Source: Candidatus Thorarchaeota archaeon (GTDB lineage: Archaea; Asgardarchaeota; Thorarchaeia; Thorarchaeales; Thorarchaeaceae). Taken from it: DNA of 40,662 nt. The DNA is taken from positions 1 through 40,662 of the forward strand of contig SDNP01000028.1 of the NCBI GenBank assembly GCA_004524445.1, given 5' to 3'. Shown in pieces: positions 1-8,512 of the stretch. A program made the translations under genes and the position numbers. How positions within the stretch are numbered: the first letter of the stretch is position 1; each line of letters starts with the position of its first letter. Below the pieces are notes generated by a model. The model was not told where the DNA came from. It was given only the letters and a program-made list of their open reading frames with translations, and made no database searches.

Positions 1-261
1 GGCGGCCGTACAAAAGGCAAATCCGGAAGGTCAAAGTCAGTACAGTGCTCTAAATGTGGGAGATTGGTTCCGGTTGATAAGACTAAGAAACAGACAAAAC
101 GGGTTTCTCTGGTCGATTATCAGCTTGCCAAAGACCTCCGCAAACAAGGTGCATATGTGCCAACTAAGAAAATCACTCGGTACTATTGCATCAGTTGCGC
201 GGTGCATACCGGTAAGGTTCAGATACGCGAAGAGTCAGAACGCAAATCTCACCTGGGATAG
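1..261 (+). CDS. rps26e: Ribosomal protein eS26 (5'-truncated by window edge)
   Basis: The reading frame is open from base 1 and ends at TAG 259-261, so only the C-terminal 86 residues are present. It has the eS26 signature: a basic glycine-rich start, a zinc-finger half CSKCG near residue 16, a central VDYQLAKDLRKQGAYVPTKK-like helix region, and the second half YYCISCAVHTGKV. These two Cys pairs form the zinc site of eS26, a protein of the 40S/30S platform near the mRNA exit channel. eS26 is found in eukaryotes and only some archaea (TACK and Asgard groups), so it is informative about the host. The start lies left of the window. Confidence 0.93.
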   Translation, partial: GGRTKGKSGRSKSVQCSKCGRLVPVDKTKKQTKRVSLVDYQLAKDLRKQGAYVPTKKITRYYCISCAVHTGKVQIREESERKSHLG

Positions 262-338
262 CATTTGAAACATATTATCTCACAATGATCTCACGAGCAA
301 AAAGATTAGTGCGAATGTTCTGAAGTTTGCAATATTAG

Positions 339-944
339 ATGGTATGCCAAATGGCTAGTTCCACTGCGAGTTTTAGCTTCATTCATGTATTTCCTAGAAT
401 ACCCGCCAAACCAAAATTCCATCTCAAAGATTTACCAGGTTCAGGGAAACGGATTGACATCCTCTGTAGGGGATTAGCAGCTTGTTTTGATTGGGCTCCT
501 GAACTGATTTCAAGAACAAACATTGAGTACTATGCCGTACTGTCAGATAAAATAACGATGAAATTCACATATAGCCCAGAATGCATTGGAAAGGGAGAAA
601 CTTGGTGGGCATCGGTTATTCAGCGTGTGCTTTCGGGCGTGAATGTAGATTTTTGCGGCAAGATGGATTGGAACCTGGAAACAACCATGAAGAGCACAAC
701 TCAAGACAATTTTGACCTATATGTTCTTGATGAGAAAGGAACCCCCATTGATACTGTTCTCCAACATAGCAATTTATCACAGAACAGTTTTATGGTCGGA
801 GACCATAGAGGCTTTGAACTCGACACACGAGAATTGCTTAGAGATATGAATGTGCAACAAGTGTCACTTGGAGAAACAAGCTACCTTGGGAGTCATTGCA
901 TAGCACAAGTCATATCCAATTATGAGAGGATATCTAAATCATGA
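339..944 (+). CDS. trmY: TrmY-like tRNA pseudouridine(54) N1-methyltransferase
   Basis: The 201-residue protein resembles the DUF358/TrmY family of SPOUT (knotted) SAM-dependent methyltransferases, which make m1-pseudouridine at position 54 of archaeal tRNA. Visible family marks are the N-terminal block LPGSGKRIDILCRGL (about residues 32-46), a variable middle, and the SAM-loop motif VGDHRGFEL near residue 153, followed by a glycine-containing segment LGETSYLGSH before the C-terminal helix. Length matches the family (about 190-210). ATG 339 has no good ribosome-binding site; ATG 351 is an alternative and would remove only four residues. The gene overlaps the following padR start by 4 bases (ATGA), so the two are probably translated together. 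Confidence 0.85.
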   Translation: MVCQMASSTASFSFIHVFPRIPAKPKFHLKDLPGSGKRIDILCRGLAACFDWAPELISRTNIEYYAVLSDKITMKFTYSPECIGKGETWWASVIQRVLSGVNVDFCGKMDWNLETTMKSTTQDNFDLYVLDEKGTPIDTVLQHSNLSQNSFMVGDHRGFELDTRELLRDMNVQQVSLGETSYLGSHCIAQVISNYERISKS

Positions 945-1297
945 CCGAAGACAAAATTGTCAGCGATGACTACGAATCCAAAGCTATGTCACGCCTAGAA
1001 AATAAGATGACAAAGGAGATGCTTTGGATATACATTCTTAGACTACTGCAGGAACGTCCTCACTATGGATATGAAATTAAGGAGCTCGTAAAGAAGAGAT
1101 TCGGGTTTCAACCTGCCACAGTCAGTGGCTATGCAATTATATATCGCCTTATCAAAGATGGTCTAATAGAAGAGCAGGCGAGGGGAGATTCAAAGCGCAA
1201 ATACTACGACATTACCGAAGAAGGTCTTCGTGCTATGCAGAGAGCAAAGGACTTCATTAATCAAGTCCAAGAGAGTGTCTTTGACTTGACTGAATAG
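941..1297 (+). CDS. PadR-family winged-helix transcriptional regulator
   Basis: The 118-residue protein is a typical small PadR regulator. After a charged 20-residue leader it has the PadR wHTH core: MTKEMLWIYILRLLQERPHY-like helix 1, the GYEIKELV segment, a recognition helix region with ATVSGYAIIYRLIKDGLI, and the wing with KRKYYDITEEG. The family marks (HYGYEI and the YYDIT wing) are clear. PadR proteins bind DNA as dimers and often respond to small molecules. The start codon overlaps the stop of the TrmY-like gene, which suggests coupling, though no shared function is obvious. The target is unknown. The gene is convergent with the lipid synthase, with 12 bases between them. Confidence 0.9.
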   Translation: MTEDKIVSDDYESKAMSRLENKMTKEMLWIYILRLLQERPHYGYEIKELVKKRFGFQPATVSGYAIIYRLIKDGLIEEQARGDSKRKYYDITEEGLRAMQRAKDFINQVQESVFDLTE

Positions 1298-1309
1298 AAC
1301 AGAGAACCT

Positions 1310-2047
1310 TCACTGCAATTCTGTTTCATCTTCCTCGCTGTTTTTCTCCCGGATTATTTTATTAGCGTATGCTAGCCGTTGATATACTGTGAAATGAGAT
1401 AGGATTGCCACCAGCGCAATACAGAATGTGAGAATGTTCGTGATTCCAATCGAGAGGAAGAATTCTGTGAAGATAGGTGGAAAAACTGCGAGTAAATCCA
1501 TCCAAATGTTGGTGGGCGGCAAAGCTAATAGCAGGATGCCTGCAAATGTCAATAGAAGCTTTTCTTGTCGCTCGGCGATGCCTACTGCGCAATCATTCAT
1601 CCCTCCAACTGATTCGGCTTTTGCTCTAGAGAAGCTTGCCATAATCATTCCAAATAGCGCTAAGAAACCCCATTGCCATGGTACGAATGTAATGTTGCTT
1701 GACAGAGACCACCATGTAATAGAAGGCTGAATTGCTGGGCCAGCCATTAGGCCGAACATAAAGAAGAATTCAGCATACCTGTCTAATGTATGATCGAATG
1801 TAGCACCGAAGGGCGATGCCAAATTGGCGGCTCTTGCGACTGCTCCATCAAACATGTCCATCACAACGGTTAGAAGCATGAAAGCAAATCCTAGGAGAAG
1901 GTCACCTAGGTAAAACAAGTAGGCTGTGAATATTGAAACGAGCACGGTTAACCCTGTTATCATATTGGGAGTGAGTCCTGTTCTTGCCAATGCTCGTCCA
2001 ATTGGCATCATGGCTTTCTTGTATCGTTCTCTAAGAGATCCTAACAT
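1310..2047 (-). CDS. CDP-alcohol phosphatidyltransferase (archaetidylinositol-phosphate synthase-like)
   Basis: This 245-residue integral membrane enzyme has the full CDP-alcohol phosphotransferase motif DGxxARxxxxxxxxGxxxDxxxD: D67-G68, A71-R72, G81, D85, D89, with an extra Asp at 64. In this family the aspartates bind Mg2+ and transfer a phosphoalcohol to CDP-archaeol. Several hydrophobic segments follow (about residues 30-65, 95-115, 155-175, 195-225). The N-terminal stretch PIGRALARTGLTPNMITGL is typical of archaetidylinositol-phosphate synthases, but a glycerol- or serine-type substrate cannot be excluded from motifs alone. It lies 74 bases downstream of lysyl-tRNA synthetase in the same orientation. 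Confidence 0.85.
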   Translation of the reverse strand: MLGSLRERYKKAMMPIGRALARTGLTPNMITGLTVLVSIFTAYLFYLGDLLLGFAFMLLTVVMDMFDGAVARAANLASPFGATFDHTLDRYAEFFFMFGLMAGPAIQPSITWWSLSSNITFVPWQWGFLALFGMIMASFSRAKAESVGGMNDCAVGIAERQEKLLLTFAGILLLALPPTNIWMDLLAVFPPIFTEFFLSIGITNILTFCIALVAILSHFTVYQRLAYANKIIREKNSEEDETELQ

Positions 2048-2121
2048 GTCAGTTCACTCGTCCACCACGTAGACTGACCGAAGCCAAACAAGGAGGGTAA
2101 TAAACGTGTTGTGCAAGATGT

Positions 2122-3795
2122 CTATTTGCTTCTCAGGGCCTTCTGTATTCGCTCTATAACCCACTCTCGACCTAGCATATTAATGAACGGACCAAGGCGC
2201 GGACCAGATTTTCTTGATATCAGAACTCGGTAGAGTACAGTAAATGCTCTTCTGACCTTGAAATCTAACTCATTTGCAGTTTCGAAAACACCAGTCTGAA
2301 TTTCTTCATCCTGTAGCGGGCCTTCCTGCAACAGATTCAGTATTTCATGCAAATAGGTCGCATCTTCAGGAGTCAGAGTATCTAGAACCTGTTTTGGTAT
2401 CTCTTCAGGTACTTGGATGAGATCTCCTTTCGAACCGAACATCTCAACCCACTTTCGTGCACGCCTCAGCCTAACAGGTATTCGTTTCTTTGCGACATTA
2501 GGAACTGTTTGCAGGGCATATTGCTGTTTCAATGCTTCTTCGCTACGTTCAACGATGGTATCCATTCCCAGAAGGTCTTCGAGCTGCGACATCACGACCG
2601 CAAATTTGAATGGGAGTTTGGGAATGTATTCTTCCGAAACCGGACCTGTCATGGCCAAGGGATAAACTATTTGTGCCAAAGCTTGTGTTTCGTCATCGGC
2701 ATCGTCCAGGCCGTAGTACACTCGTTCGAAGCGTTCGAATTCATCAATCATATCAGGAATGGCTTCCGGTCTAATATTCACAGCTCGTGCTAGGTCTGTC
2801 TTCAGCATAATAAAACGGTAAAGCTCAGGAGGTGCAATCTGCAGCCAAGTTTTGGGAGTGAAAACAATACCTTCAGAGGTACTCATATCCCTGCCGCTTA
2901 TCCTCACCCACTCGTAAGGAACCTTGACTGGTCCCTCCCAGTCAAACACTCGTCGAGAAACCTCTAATCCTGTATCATAAGAACCGCCTTTCACCGAGTG
3001 ATCCTTTCCAGCAGGTTCACAGCTTACATTCAAAACATACCATTTGGCAGGCCAATCAACACGCCAAGTCAATTTGATTCGTACATCAGAGAGAGGCAAT
3101 CTGGCCTGATGTCCACATTCAGGACACTCAAACGATATTGTATCACTGTCTGCATCGTAGTCTTTGACTCTGTTGGGCACTATTTCGCCCTTAGCTCCCG
3201 ATTGAAACTTTCCACATTCTGGGCAGATGACTGAAGCTGGATACCAAGATTCCATGCCCTTGAGATATTGCTTCTTTTGTTCAGCATTGAAGTCCTTGGC
3301 AACATACTCCTTCATTATTTCTCGAATAGTTTCTGTTTTCTTCAAGCATACACGGACTGCATCAAGCATTTTGTCGGTTTCATACAGCTTGCTTGTCCAT
3401 ACTATATCGGGATCGATGCCAAACTCAGGGAAAGTTTCAATGAGCTCATTCGCCCAATGGGCTCCAAAGCTCTCGCAGCAACCAAATTCATCCGGTACAT
3501 CGGAGTATGGGACACCAGCCCATTCTGAGAGTGACAGAGTAACAGATTGAGGTAGCGAGCGTAAGGGGTCATAGTCATCGACCACGAACATTGAACGGGT
3601 ATCTTTCTTCAGGCGAAGGAGTTCTCGTTTTATCACGTCTGCGACTATCAATTCTCTCATTATACCAATATGGATGCTTCCGCTTGGGCTTTTGCCGGTG
3701 GAAATAAGGTAATCGTCAAATTCCCGTTCCAGTATCTCTTGTACAACGTCTTCTATCCAATGAATGGAGAATTCTTCATCTACTCCTTCAGACAA
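2122..3795 (-). CDS. lysK: Lysyl-tRNA synthetase, class I
   Basis: This is a class I LysRS, the archaeal form that charges tRNA-Lys and is unrelated to the class II bacterial/eukaryotic enzyme. The HIGH-type ATP motif is SGSIHIGIMRE near residue 40, and the KMSKS counterpart is DMSTSEG in the second third. Between them lies a zinc-binding insert with CPECG twice. The C-terminal half is the helical anticodon-binding region. I prefer TTG at 3795 because GAGGT lies 7 bases before it; an upstream TTG at 3819 would add eight residues. Length (about 557) fits the family. It probably heads a two-gene unit with the lipid synthase downstream. Confidence 0.93.
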   Translation of the reverse strand: MSEGVDEEFSIHWIEDVVQEILEREFDDYLISTGKSPSGSIHIGIMRELIVADVIKRELLRLKKDTRSMFVVDDYDPLRSLPQSVTLSLSEWAGVPYSDVPDEFGCCESFGAHWANELIETFPEFGIDPDIVWTSKLYETDKMLDAVRVCLKKTETIREIMKEYVAKDFNAEQKKQYLKGMESWYPASVICPECGKFQSGAKGEIVPNRVKDYDADSDTISFECPECGHQARLPLSDVRIKLTWRVDWPAKWYVLNVSCEPAGKDHSVKGGSYDTGLEVSRRVFDWEGPVKVPYEWVRISGRDMSTSEGIVFTPKTWLQIAPPELYRFIMLKTDLARAVNIRPEAIPDMIDEFERFERVYYGLDDADDETQALAQIVYPLAMTGPVSEEYIPKLPFKFAVVMSQLEDLLGMDTIVERSEEALKQQYALQTVPNVAKKRIPVRLRRARKWVEMFGSKGDLIQVPEEIPKQVLDTLTPEDATYLHEILNLLQEGPLQDEEIQTGVFETANELDFKVRRAFTVLYRVLISRKSGPRLGPFINMLGREWVIERIQKALRSK

Positions 3796-3845
3796 ATGTC
3801 TTACCTCAACACTCCACAAGCTGAATTTCTAAAGAACGTTTCCAA

Positions 3846-5696
3846 TTACACTGCGAATTCGGAAACGCGTAGGTCAGTTCTACTCATGAAAATCAAGTAG
3901 ACGGGGATTGCAGCAATAACGATTACTGCCAGAAGTGCCAATAGCAGGATGCCAGCAGTGAGCGGGAGGTAGATCAGAGAGGGGACAGAAGCCTCAGGAA
4001 CTAGGAAAAACACACTGAAAATTATCGAAACAAAGAGTGCAGGTACTCCGCTTTTCATCCCCATGCCAAGACCTTCAGCGATTATTGTTTTTGCAATGAA
4101 AGTGGGGGAGGCACCTACAGAACGCATAACTACGTAGTCCCGGAATCTACTGAATACGGAGATAAGCAGATAGTACATCAATCCGAGAAAAGCACTAACT
4201 AGAGCCATGATAGGAATGGGTTGCATAAGACCCCAGTACGAAATAATAACAGCCTGATTTGCTTCAAGTATCTCTTGTTGTTCATATAGTGATAGTCCAT
4301 ATTCTTCAGCCAATAGACGAATTTGAGATATTGCAGATTCAGTGTACCTATTTAACTGAATAAGCATCAAGTTTACACCATTCATATGGAAGATATCCTG
4401 CATGGGAGCAAGCGGTATAAGGGCCACGCGTCCACCATTTAGAATCTCGAAGGCAATGCCATTGATTTCAAATGAACTGCCACCTATTCCTACAGACTGT
4501 ATTAGCGGGTCCTCAAATGATTTCGCTGCCATTTCACCGCCAATCCAGGCGGATGTGGAGGTGTTTACTTCAGCACCTTCAAAATACCACTCGGAGATTG
4601 TGTTTTCCCAGTCAATCCCGATAACAAGTGCATCAACTACCCTGTCTCCGCCTATCCGTTCGTATCTTTCCAAGGTTGGATTCCATATGATAGCAGGATT
4701 CTCAGCCACCTCTGTGAATTGGACTAGCCGCCCTTCTACTTTGCTCACAACGCTCAATTCAGACGCTTCTAGCATGAGTTCCTCCGGTATCATTTGCTGA
4801 CTGCCAGTATAATTGAAGGGAGCACTAAGTCGATTGCCGGTTAGCCGGTAAGAGTCATAGTATTCATTGAGAAGACCAGGATCACCAATTGCAACAACAT
4901 TTTCGCCCATGGACCTCGTAACATAGGAGTCCATGGTTGTTTGAACGATGCCTCCACCTATTAGCAATACAGAAGCCAGAGAGAAGGACAAGAACAGTGA
5001 CAAGATAGTCCGTCGAGTGCCTCGGATTCTTCTTCCCCTCCCTTTTGTGGCGATTTTGAAGGGAAGACCGAAACTATCCATTAAGCCATAGTGTTTGACT
5101 TTCATTCCTACATCCGGATTGAGAGCCCCAATAGGGGATTCGTGAACCGCGTCATAGATTGGCTTTTGTGCTGCGAAATAACCAACAAATAGCAAAAGAC
5201 CAGCAATAAGCAAAATCTGGACCCACGGGAATACAAAGACAAATTCCAAACCAGGAACTGCGAAGGCTAGCCAAATTAATCCCAATATGTAGAGGAGAGT
5301 TCCTAAGGCGATGCCTAAAATGGTTCCAATGCCTAGTATGATTACAGATTGTGCCATAAAATGGTCAAAAATGGTATCTATGAGTGTGCCAATGGATTTC
5401 ATTAATCCAATATCCTTGCGACGACTGACAATTTCAAGGGAGATATTACTGGAAACGACAGTGACACCTAGGGAAATTATTAGGATTAATGCAGACCAGA
5501 TGAAAGTTTCAAAGAAGACTCCAAGTGCAGAGGCAAGGCCGATAGATGTTAGTGTTGATGTCACATCTAACATTACATTCGAGAAGAGAAACAGGAAAGT
5601 CGTTGCGCCAACTATCGTTGTAATAGATAGTAATACTACTGAGGTTCTAAACGGTCGCCGTTTAAGATCCTTTGAAGCATAGTCTTGCTCAGACAT
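3846..5696 (-). CDS. ABC transporter permease with two FtsX-like domains (MacB type)
   Basis: The protein of about 616 residues has hydrophobic segments near both ends and a large soluble middle. The N-terminal part has a TM segment after RRPFRTSVVLL, then an FtsX-type block with SRRKDIGLMKSIGT. A second TM after RRTILSLFLSFSLASVLLI leads into an extracellular domain of about 200 residues with a DxYVTRSMGENVVAIGDPG-like start. The C-terminal FtsX block has DYVVMRSVGASPTFI. MacB/LolCE-type permeases do not move solutes through a channel; they use ATP in the cytoplasm to do work on extracellular or membrane substrates. I chose ATG 5696, preceded by GGTGA and overlapping the ATPase stop by 8 bases (ATGTCTGA); ATG 5714 is an alternative. 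Substrate unknown. Confidence 0.85.
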   Translation of the reverse strand: MSEQDYASKDLKRRPFRTSVVLLSITTIVGATTFLFLFSNVMLDVTSTLTSIGLASALGVFFETFIWSALILIISLGVTVVSSNISLEIVSRRKDIGLMKSIGTLIDTIFDHFMAQSVIILGIGTILGIALGTLLYILGLIWLAFAVPGLEFVFVFPWVQILLIAGLLLFVGYFAAQKPIYDAVHESPIGALNPDVGMKVKHYGLMDSFGLPFKIATKGRGRRIRGTRRTILSLFLSFSLASVLLIGGGIVQTTMDSYVTRSMGENVVAIGDPGLLNEYYDSYRLTGNRLSAPFNYTGSQQMIPEELMLEASELSVVSKVEGRLVQFTEVAENPAIIWNPTLERYERIGGDRVVDALVIGIDWENTISEWYFEGAEVNTSTSAWIGGEMAAKSFEDPLIQSVGIGGSSFEINGIAFEILNGGRVALIPLAPMQDIFHMNGVNLMLIQLNRYTESAISQIRLLAEEYGLSLYEQQEILEANQAVIISYWGLMQPIPIMALVSAFLGLMYYLLISVFSRFRDYVVMRSVGASPTFIAKTIIAEGLGMGMKSGVPALFVSIIFSVFFLVPEASVPSLIYLPLTAGILLLALLAVIVIAAIPVYLIFMSRTDLRVSEFAV

Positions 5697-6480
5697 TTTC
5701 ACCAATAACCCCATTTTTCATCGTAAGAACTCGAACTCGGTCTTGCTCGATAATATTGATGTCATGCGTCATGCAGAGTACAGTTTTTCCTGAATCATTT
5801 AGCCAGCGCAGTATTTCGCGGATCATCTGAGCTGAATCAACATCGAGATTAGCGGTGGGTTCGTCAGCCAAAATGAGAGGGGGGTCATTTGACATAGCCC
5901 GCGCAATTGCCACTCTTTGTTGCTCGCCCGAACTCAGCTGCCAAGGGAGATGATCGGTTCTTTCAGCCAGCCCAACTCTGTCTAGCAACCTGTGTGCTTC
6001 TTCCTCAGGCTTTAGATCCGCATCCTCGAAAAGTTGCATAGGAAACATGACATTTTCCAATGCAGTGAGTGTTGAGATTAGATTATAGCTCTGAAAAATG
6101 AAGCCGGTGTTTGTTAATCGGAATAGAGCACGAAAGTGTTCATCATAATCCCCAATGGGTACATCCATGACCAATACTCTACCGGATGTTGGATAATCAA
6201 TTGCTCCAATCATATTAAGAAGGGTTGTTTTACCCGATCCAGATGGCCCTTCAACAACGACAAATTCACCGGGTTCTACTTGGAGATTTATTTCATCGAC
6301 TGCAACAATTTCTCTATCTCCCAACGAATATGTTCGAGTCACATCGACCAGTTTGATTGCATTCTTGACTTCTTCCGAACCAAGAGCATCCATGAGGTCA
6401 AATTCATCATCGGCTGTTGCTATATCAATTGAGGCGTCCTCGTCCAATTTTCTTTCACCTATCTTCGCATTGATCTCCAA
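5689..6480 (-). CDS. ABC transporter ATP-binding protein (MacB/LolD type)
   Basis: This is the cytoplasmic ATPase partner of the FtsX-type permease encoded directly downstream. Seen in the sequence: Walker [13 protein letters not shown] (about 78-89), Q-loop [10 protein letters not shown], signature [14 protein letters not shown], Walker [13 protein letters not shown] and the switch histidine in CMTHD. The signature reads LSSGE instead of the usual LSGGE. About 40 acidic residues precede the ATPase core, longer than in typical LolD, and their role is unknown. Its stop overlaps the permease start, which suggests translational coupling. The membrane-anchored regulator gene lies 95 bases upstream in the same direction and may control this transporter. 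Confidence 0.93.
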   Translation of the reverse strand: MEINAKIGERKLDEDASIDIATADDEFDLMDALGSEEVKNAIKLVDVTRTYSLGDREIVAVDEINLQVEPGEFVVVEGPSGSGKTTLLNMIGAIDYPTSGRVLVMDVPIGDYDEHFRALFRLTNTGFIFQSYNLISTLTALENVMFPMQLFEDADLKPEEEAHRLLDRVGLAERTDHLPWQLSSGEQQRVAIARAMSNDPPLILADEPTANLDVDSAQMIREILRWLNDSGKTVLCMTHDINIIEQDRVRVLTMKNGVIGENV

Positions 6481-6575
6481 GTTGGGAATTTCATCGACGC
6501 GCCATTGCGTGGCTTGCTACTAGACATACGACGGCATTATCATTCGAAGATAAATGTGGGGTTTAGGGAGACAAT

Positions 6576-7328
6576 CTAAATGAGGTCAAAGCTCGTAAGT
6601 GCCTGTTCAGCCCATTTAGTCAGCGCTAGGGGACGTTCACGGCCAAATACTCTGATAGTGCGAAGAACCTCTGATTCAACAAGACTGTTGGCATAGTAGG
6701 AAACTAGACTCTTATCGAGGTCTAGGGTTCTACTTAGAACAGCTTGCGTGATACGGCCTTCGTTTTTGACTTCGGACAATATTGAACGAATTGTAGGATT
6801 TCGCGTTATGGCGGCAAGCATTAGGGTATTTTCATCATCGGAATAATTTCGCATGAAGAAATGCCGTGAGTTTCCATTCCGGATGGATATGACTTCCCCA
6901 TCGGCCTCTAAATTGTCGATATGATACTGAAGAGCACCCATAGCACAATCTACTGAGCGCTGTAGCTCTCTAAGATGAATTCCCGGATTGGTGTCTATTT
7001 CCATAAGAACCCGGTCGCGAAGGGATAGTTGTTCGTCCTCACTTCTTCGTTCAGAGGCGACGGTGCCAATAGCAAATGCAACAGTAGTACTCACTGTGAG
7101 AGACCTAGTCAAAAAACTAGGAAAGAGAACGGAGGTACCACTAGTCATGGGGATAGACAACATCTGAACATCGATTGTGCCCACATCAGAATCACAAGAG
7201 AGAGAAATATCCTGAATGGCAGCGTCGCCTATTACTGCATTAGAACTGAGCAAAAAGATACTGACTAAACCTGTCATCATTAAGGACAGAGCTAATGCCA
7301 TTAGTATTTTCTGACTGCGATCGCCCAT
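6576..7328 (-). CDS. Membrane-anchored protein with two winged-helix domains
   Basis: The 250-residue protein begins with a hydrophobic segment (about 8-30), has a short Cys-containing, probably extracytoplasmic stretch, and a second hydrophobic segment (about 69-90). The rest is cytoplasmic and contains two wHTH modules: one around SLRDRVLMEIDTNPGIHLRE to HYHIDNLEADGEVISI (residues about 103-150) and one around NPTIRSILSEVKNEGRITQA to YYANSLVESEVLRTI (about 173-225). The layout matches archaeal membrane-bound MarR/ArsR-like regulators. It lies directly upstream of the MacB-type transporter, so I infer a sensor or regulator for it. The ligand is unknown. RBS before ATG 7328 is weak. Confidence 0.75.
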   Translation of the reverse strand: MGDRSQKILMALALSLMMTGLVSIFLLSSNAVIGDAAIQDISLSCDSDVGTIDVQMLSIPMTSGTSVLFPSFLTRSLTVSTTVAFAIGTVASERRSEDEQLSLRDRVLMEIDTNPGIHLRELQRSVDCAMGALQYHIDNLEADGEVISIRNGNSRHFFMRNYSDDENTLMLAAITRNPTIRSILSEVKNEGRITQAVLSRTLDLDKSLVSYYANSLVESEVLRTIRVFGRERPLALTKWAEQALTSFDLI

Positions 7329-7390
7329 CTTATGCCCACTCTAACATGCTTCAATATATATTTAGGGCATTGGTATGTGCAATGTTCGTA

Positions 7391-7942
7391 CTACTCTCCT
7401 CTCGGCGGATAACTCATCTTAATGTGGAACGAACATAATTCGTCCCCAGTTGCCATACAGCTATCTTCGACCACGGTAAGAGACTCGTATTCAATTCTGT
7501 TATAGTCGGTCAGATATTCTAGCACAGACTCGATAAAGCCTCGCAAGAAGTAACAAGAGGGATCTTCGCTTTCATATCCTGCTGCATATGGATTATCACG
7601 AATCTCGATTATAGCTTCTTCATCCAGCCAAAGCTTGTATAGCTTGGCAATTTTGATATCCCCAAACGGTACTATGAGAGTTTCCAAAGCCATTCTTATG
7701 AATTCGACGATACCTTTGAAATCTCCAGGAGGTTTTTGGTCCCCAATCTTGAAGTATTCGCGCTGCGCCTCAAGTCCTGCGAGGCGACCTGCAGAATAGT
7801 ATAGGTCTCGCACTCTGTCTGGAAACATAACTCCGATACGATTTCCGATTTTGGTCCATGTCTTTCCAAAAAAGGCACGCATTAGCTCCTGCTCTTTTAG
7901 TCGACCTTTCCACCATTCAATGACTTCATCCTGATTAGACAT
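7391..7942 (-). CDS. V4R-domain protein
   Basis: The 183-residue protein looks like a member of the V4R family, which shares a fold with the TRAPP subunit Bet3. Visible marks are the small-residue helix YYSAGRLAGLEA (about 49-60), the strand AIIEIRDNPYAAG (110-122), and the C-terminal cysteine block: C130, then EDSCMATGDELCSFHIKM with C162 and C170. In V4R proteins these cysteines are thought to form a metal or ligand site. It is the last gene of a minus-strand run after a Roadblock-like and a Bet3-like gene, 71 bases behind the latter, and a GGAGAG RBS precedes its ATG. A regulatory ligand-binding role is possible but nothing visible fixes it. Confidence 0.72.
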   Translation of the reverse strand: MSNQDEVIEWWKGRLKEQELMRAFFGKTWTKIGNRIGVMFPDRVRDLYYSAGRLAGLEAQREYFKIGDQKPPGDFKGIVEFIRMALETLIVPFGDIKIAKLYKLWLDEEAIIEIRDNPYAAGYESEDPSCYFLRGFIESVLEYLTDYNRIEYESLTVVEDSCMATGDELCSFHIKMSYPPRGE

Positions 7943-8013
7943 CTTGGTCTCTCCAGTCTAGCTATCAAAGGCGTGGTAAGTTAAGTGCTTTATGTTGACA
8001 GATTCAAATCGGG

Positions 8014-8487
8014 TTAACCAAGTCGCACATTCCAAACACAGGCATCTGCGCCGGTAGCACGGCTCATTTCTTGAAAGACCTTCACGTCGACTCCCTTAAA
8101 GTCCAGAATAGACTCCAATATACCACTAAAAATCTCACAGTATCCAAATCCGCGCATTCCTTCAAGGTTTACTTCTTGACACCATACGCACTCTTCATCC
8201 GTTACTCGGATAGATCCTCGTGCTGAGTCCATATCCAAATCATCAGGCTTCTTGTCATATAGGACTTTGAAAACGGTTTCAATAAGTTTGGATACATCCT
8301 CTCGTGTGGTTATCGTATCTTTTGTTTTGTCAGCAATTTCGGTATTGAGGTAAATATTCGTACCCAGTCCACGGCCGATGTCACGAAGCCTTTCATTTGC
8401 CGCCTCGATATTTCCAGTTTCCTCCATCACACCGTCAACTATCCAGCCATATATACTAAGCAACAACGGATTCTCGATATCGCCCAT
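8014..8487 (-). CDS. Bet3-like (TRAPP/V4R superfamily) protein, copy 1
   Basis: The 157-residue protein aligns by eye with eukaryotic Bet3/TRAPPC3 across its whole length. The order is an N-terminal helix LSIYGWIVDGVMEETG, a helix AANERLRDIGRGLGTNIYLN that matches the Bet3 'nkqLdkmGfniGvrL' block, then the C-terminal YCEIFSGILESILDFKG, matching the Bet3 block 'YsNLLCGVLRGaLEM'. Unlike eukaryotic Bet3 it keeps cysteines C100, C103, C117 and C150, more like V4R proteins. Length equals that of Bet3 core subunits. It follows a Roadblock-like gene by 25 bases and has a GAGGT RBS. I infer a small soluble protein that dimerises or pairs with the Roadblock-like partner. Bet3-like versus generic V4R remains open. 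Confidence 0.75.
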   Translation of the reverse strand: MGDIENPLLLSIYGWIVDGVMEETGNIEAANERLRDIGRGLGTNIYLNTEIADKTKDTITTREDVSKLIETVFKVLYDKKPDDLDMDSARGSIRVTDEECVWCQEVNLEGMRGFGYCEIFSGILESILDFKGVDVKVFQEMSRATGADACVWNVRLG

Positions 8488-8512
8488 TAGGATAAAACCT
8501 CACATATTCCAA

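Noticed and set aside
1428..1730. Plus-strand 100-codon frame inside the phospholipid synthase gene
   Set aside because: It is the antisense of a gene with intact catalytic motifs and has no domain of its own.
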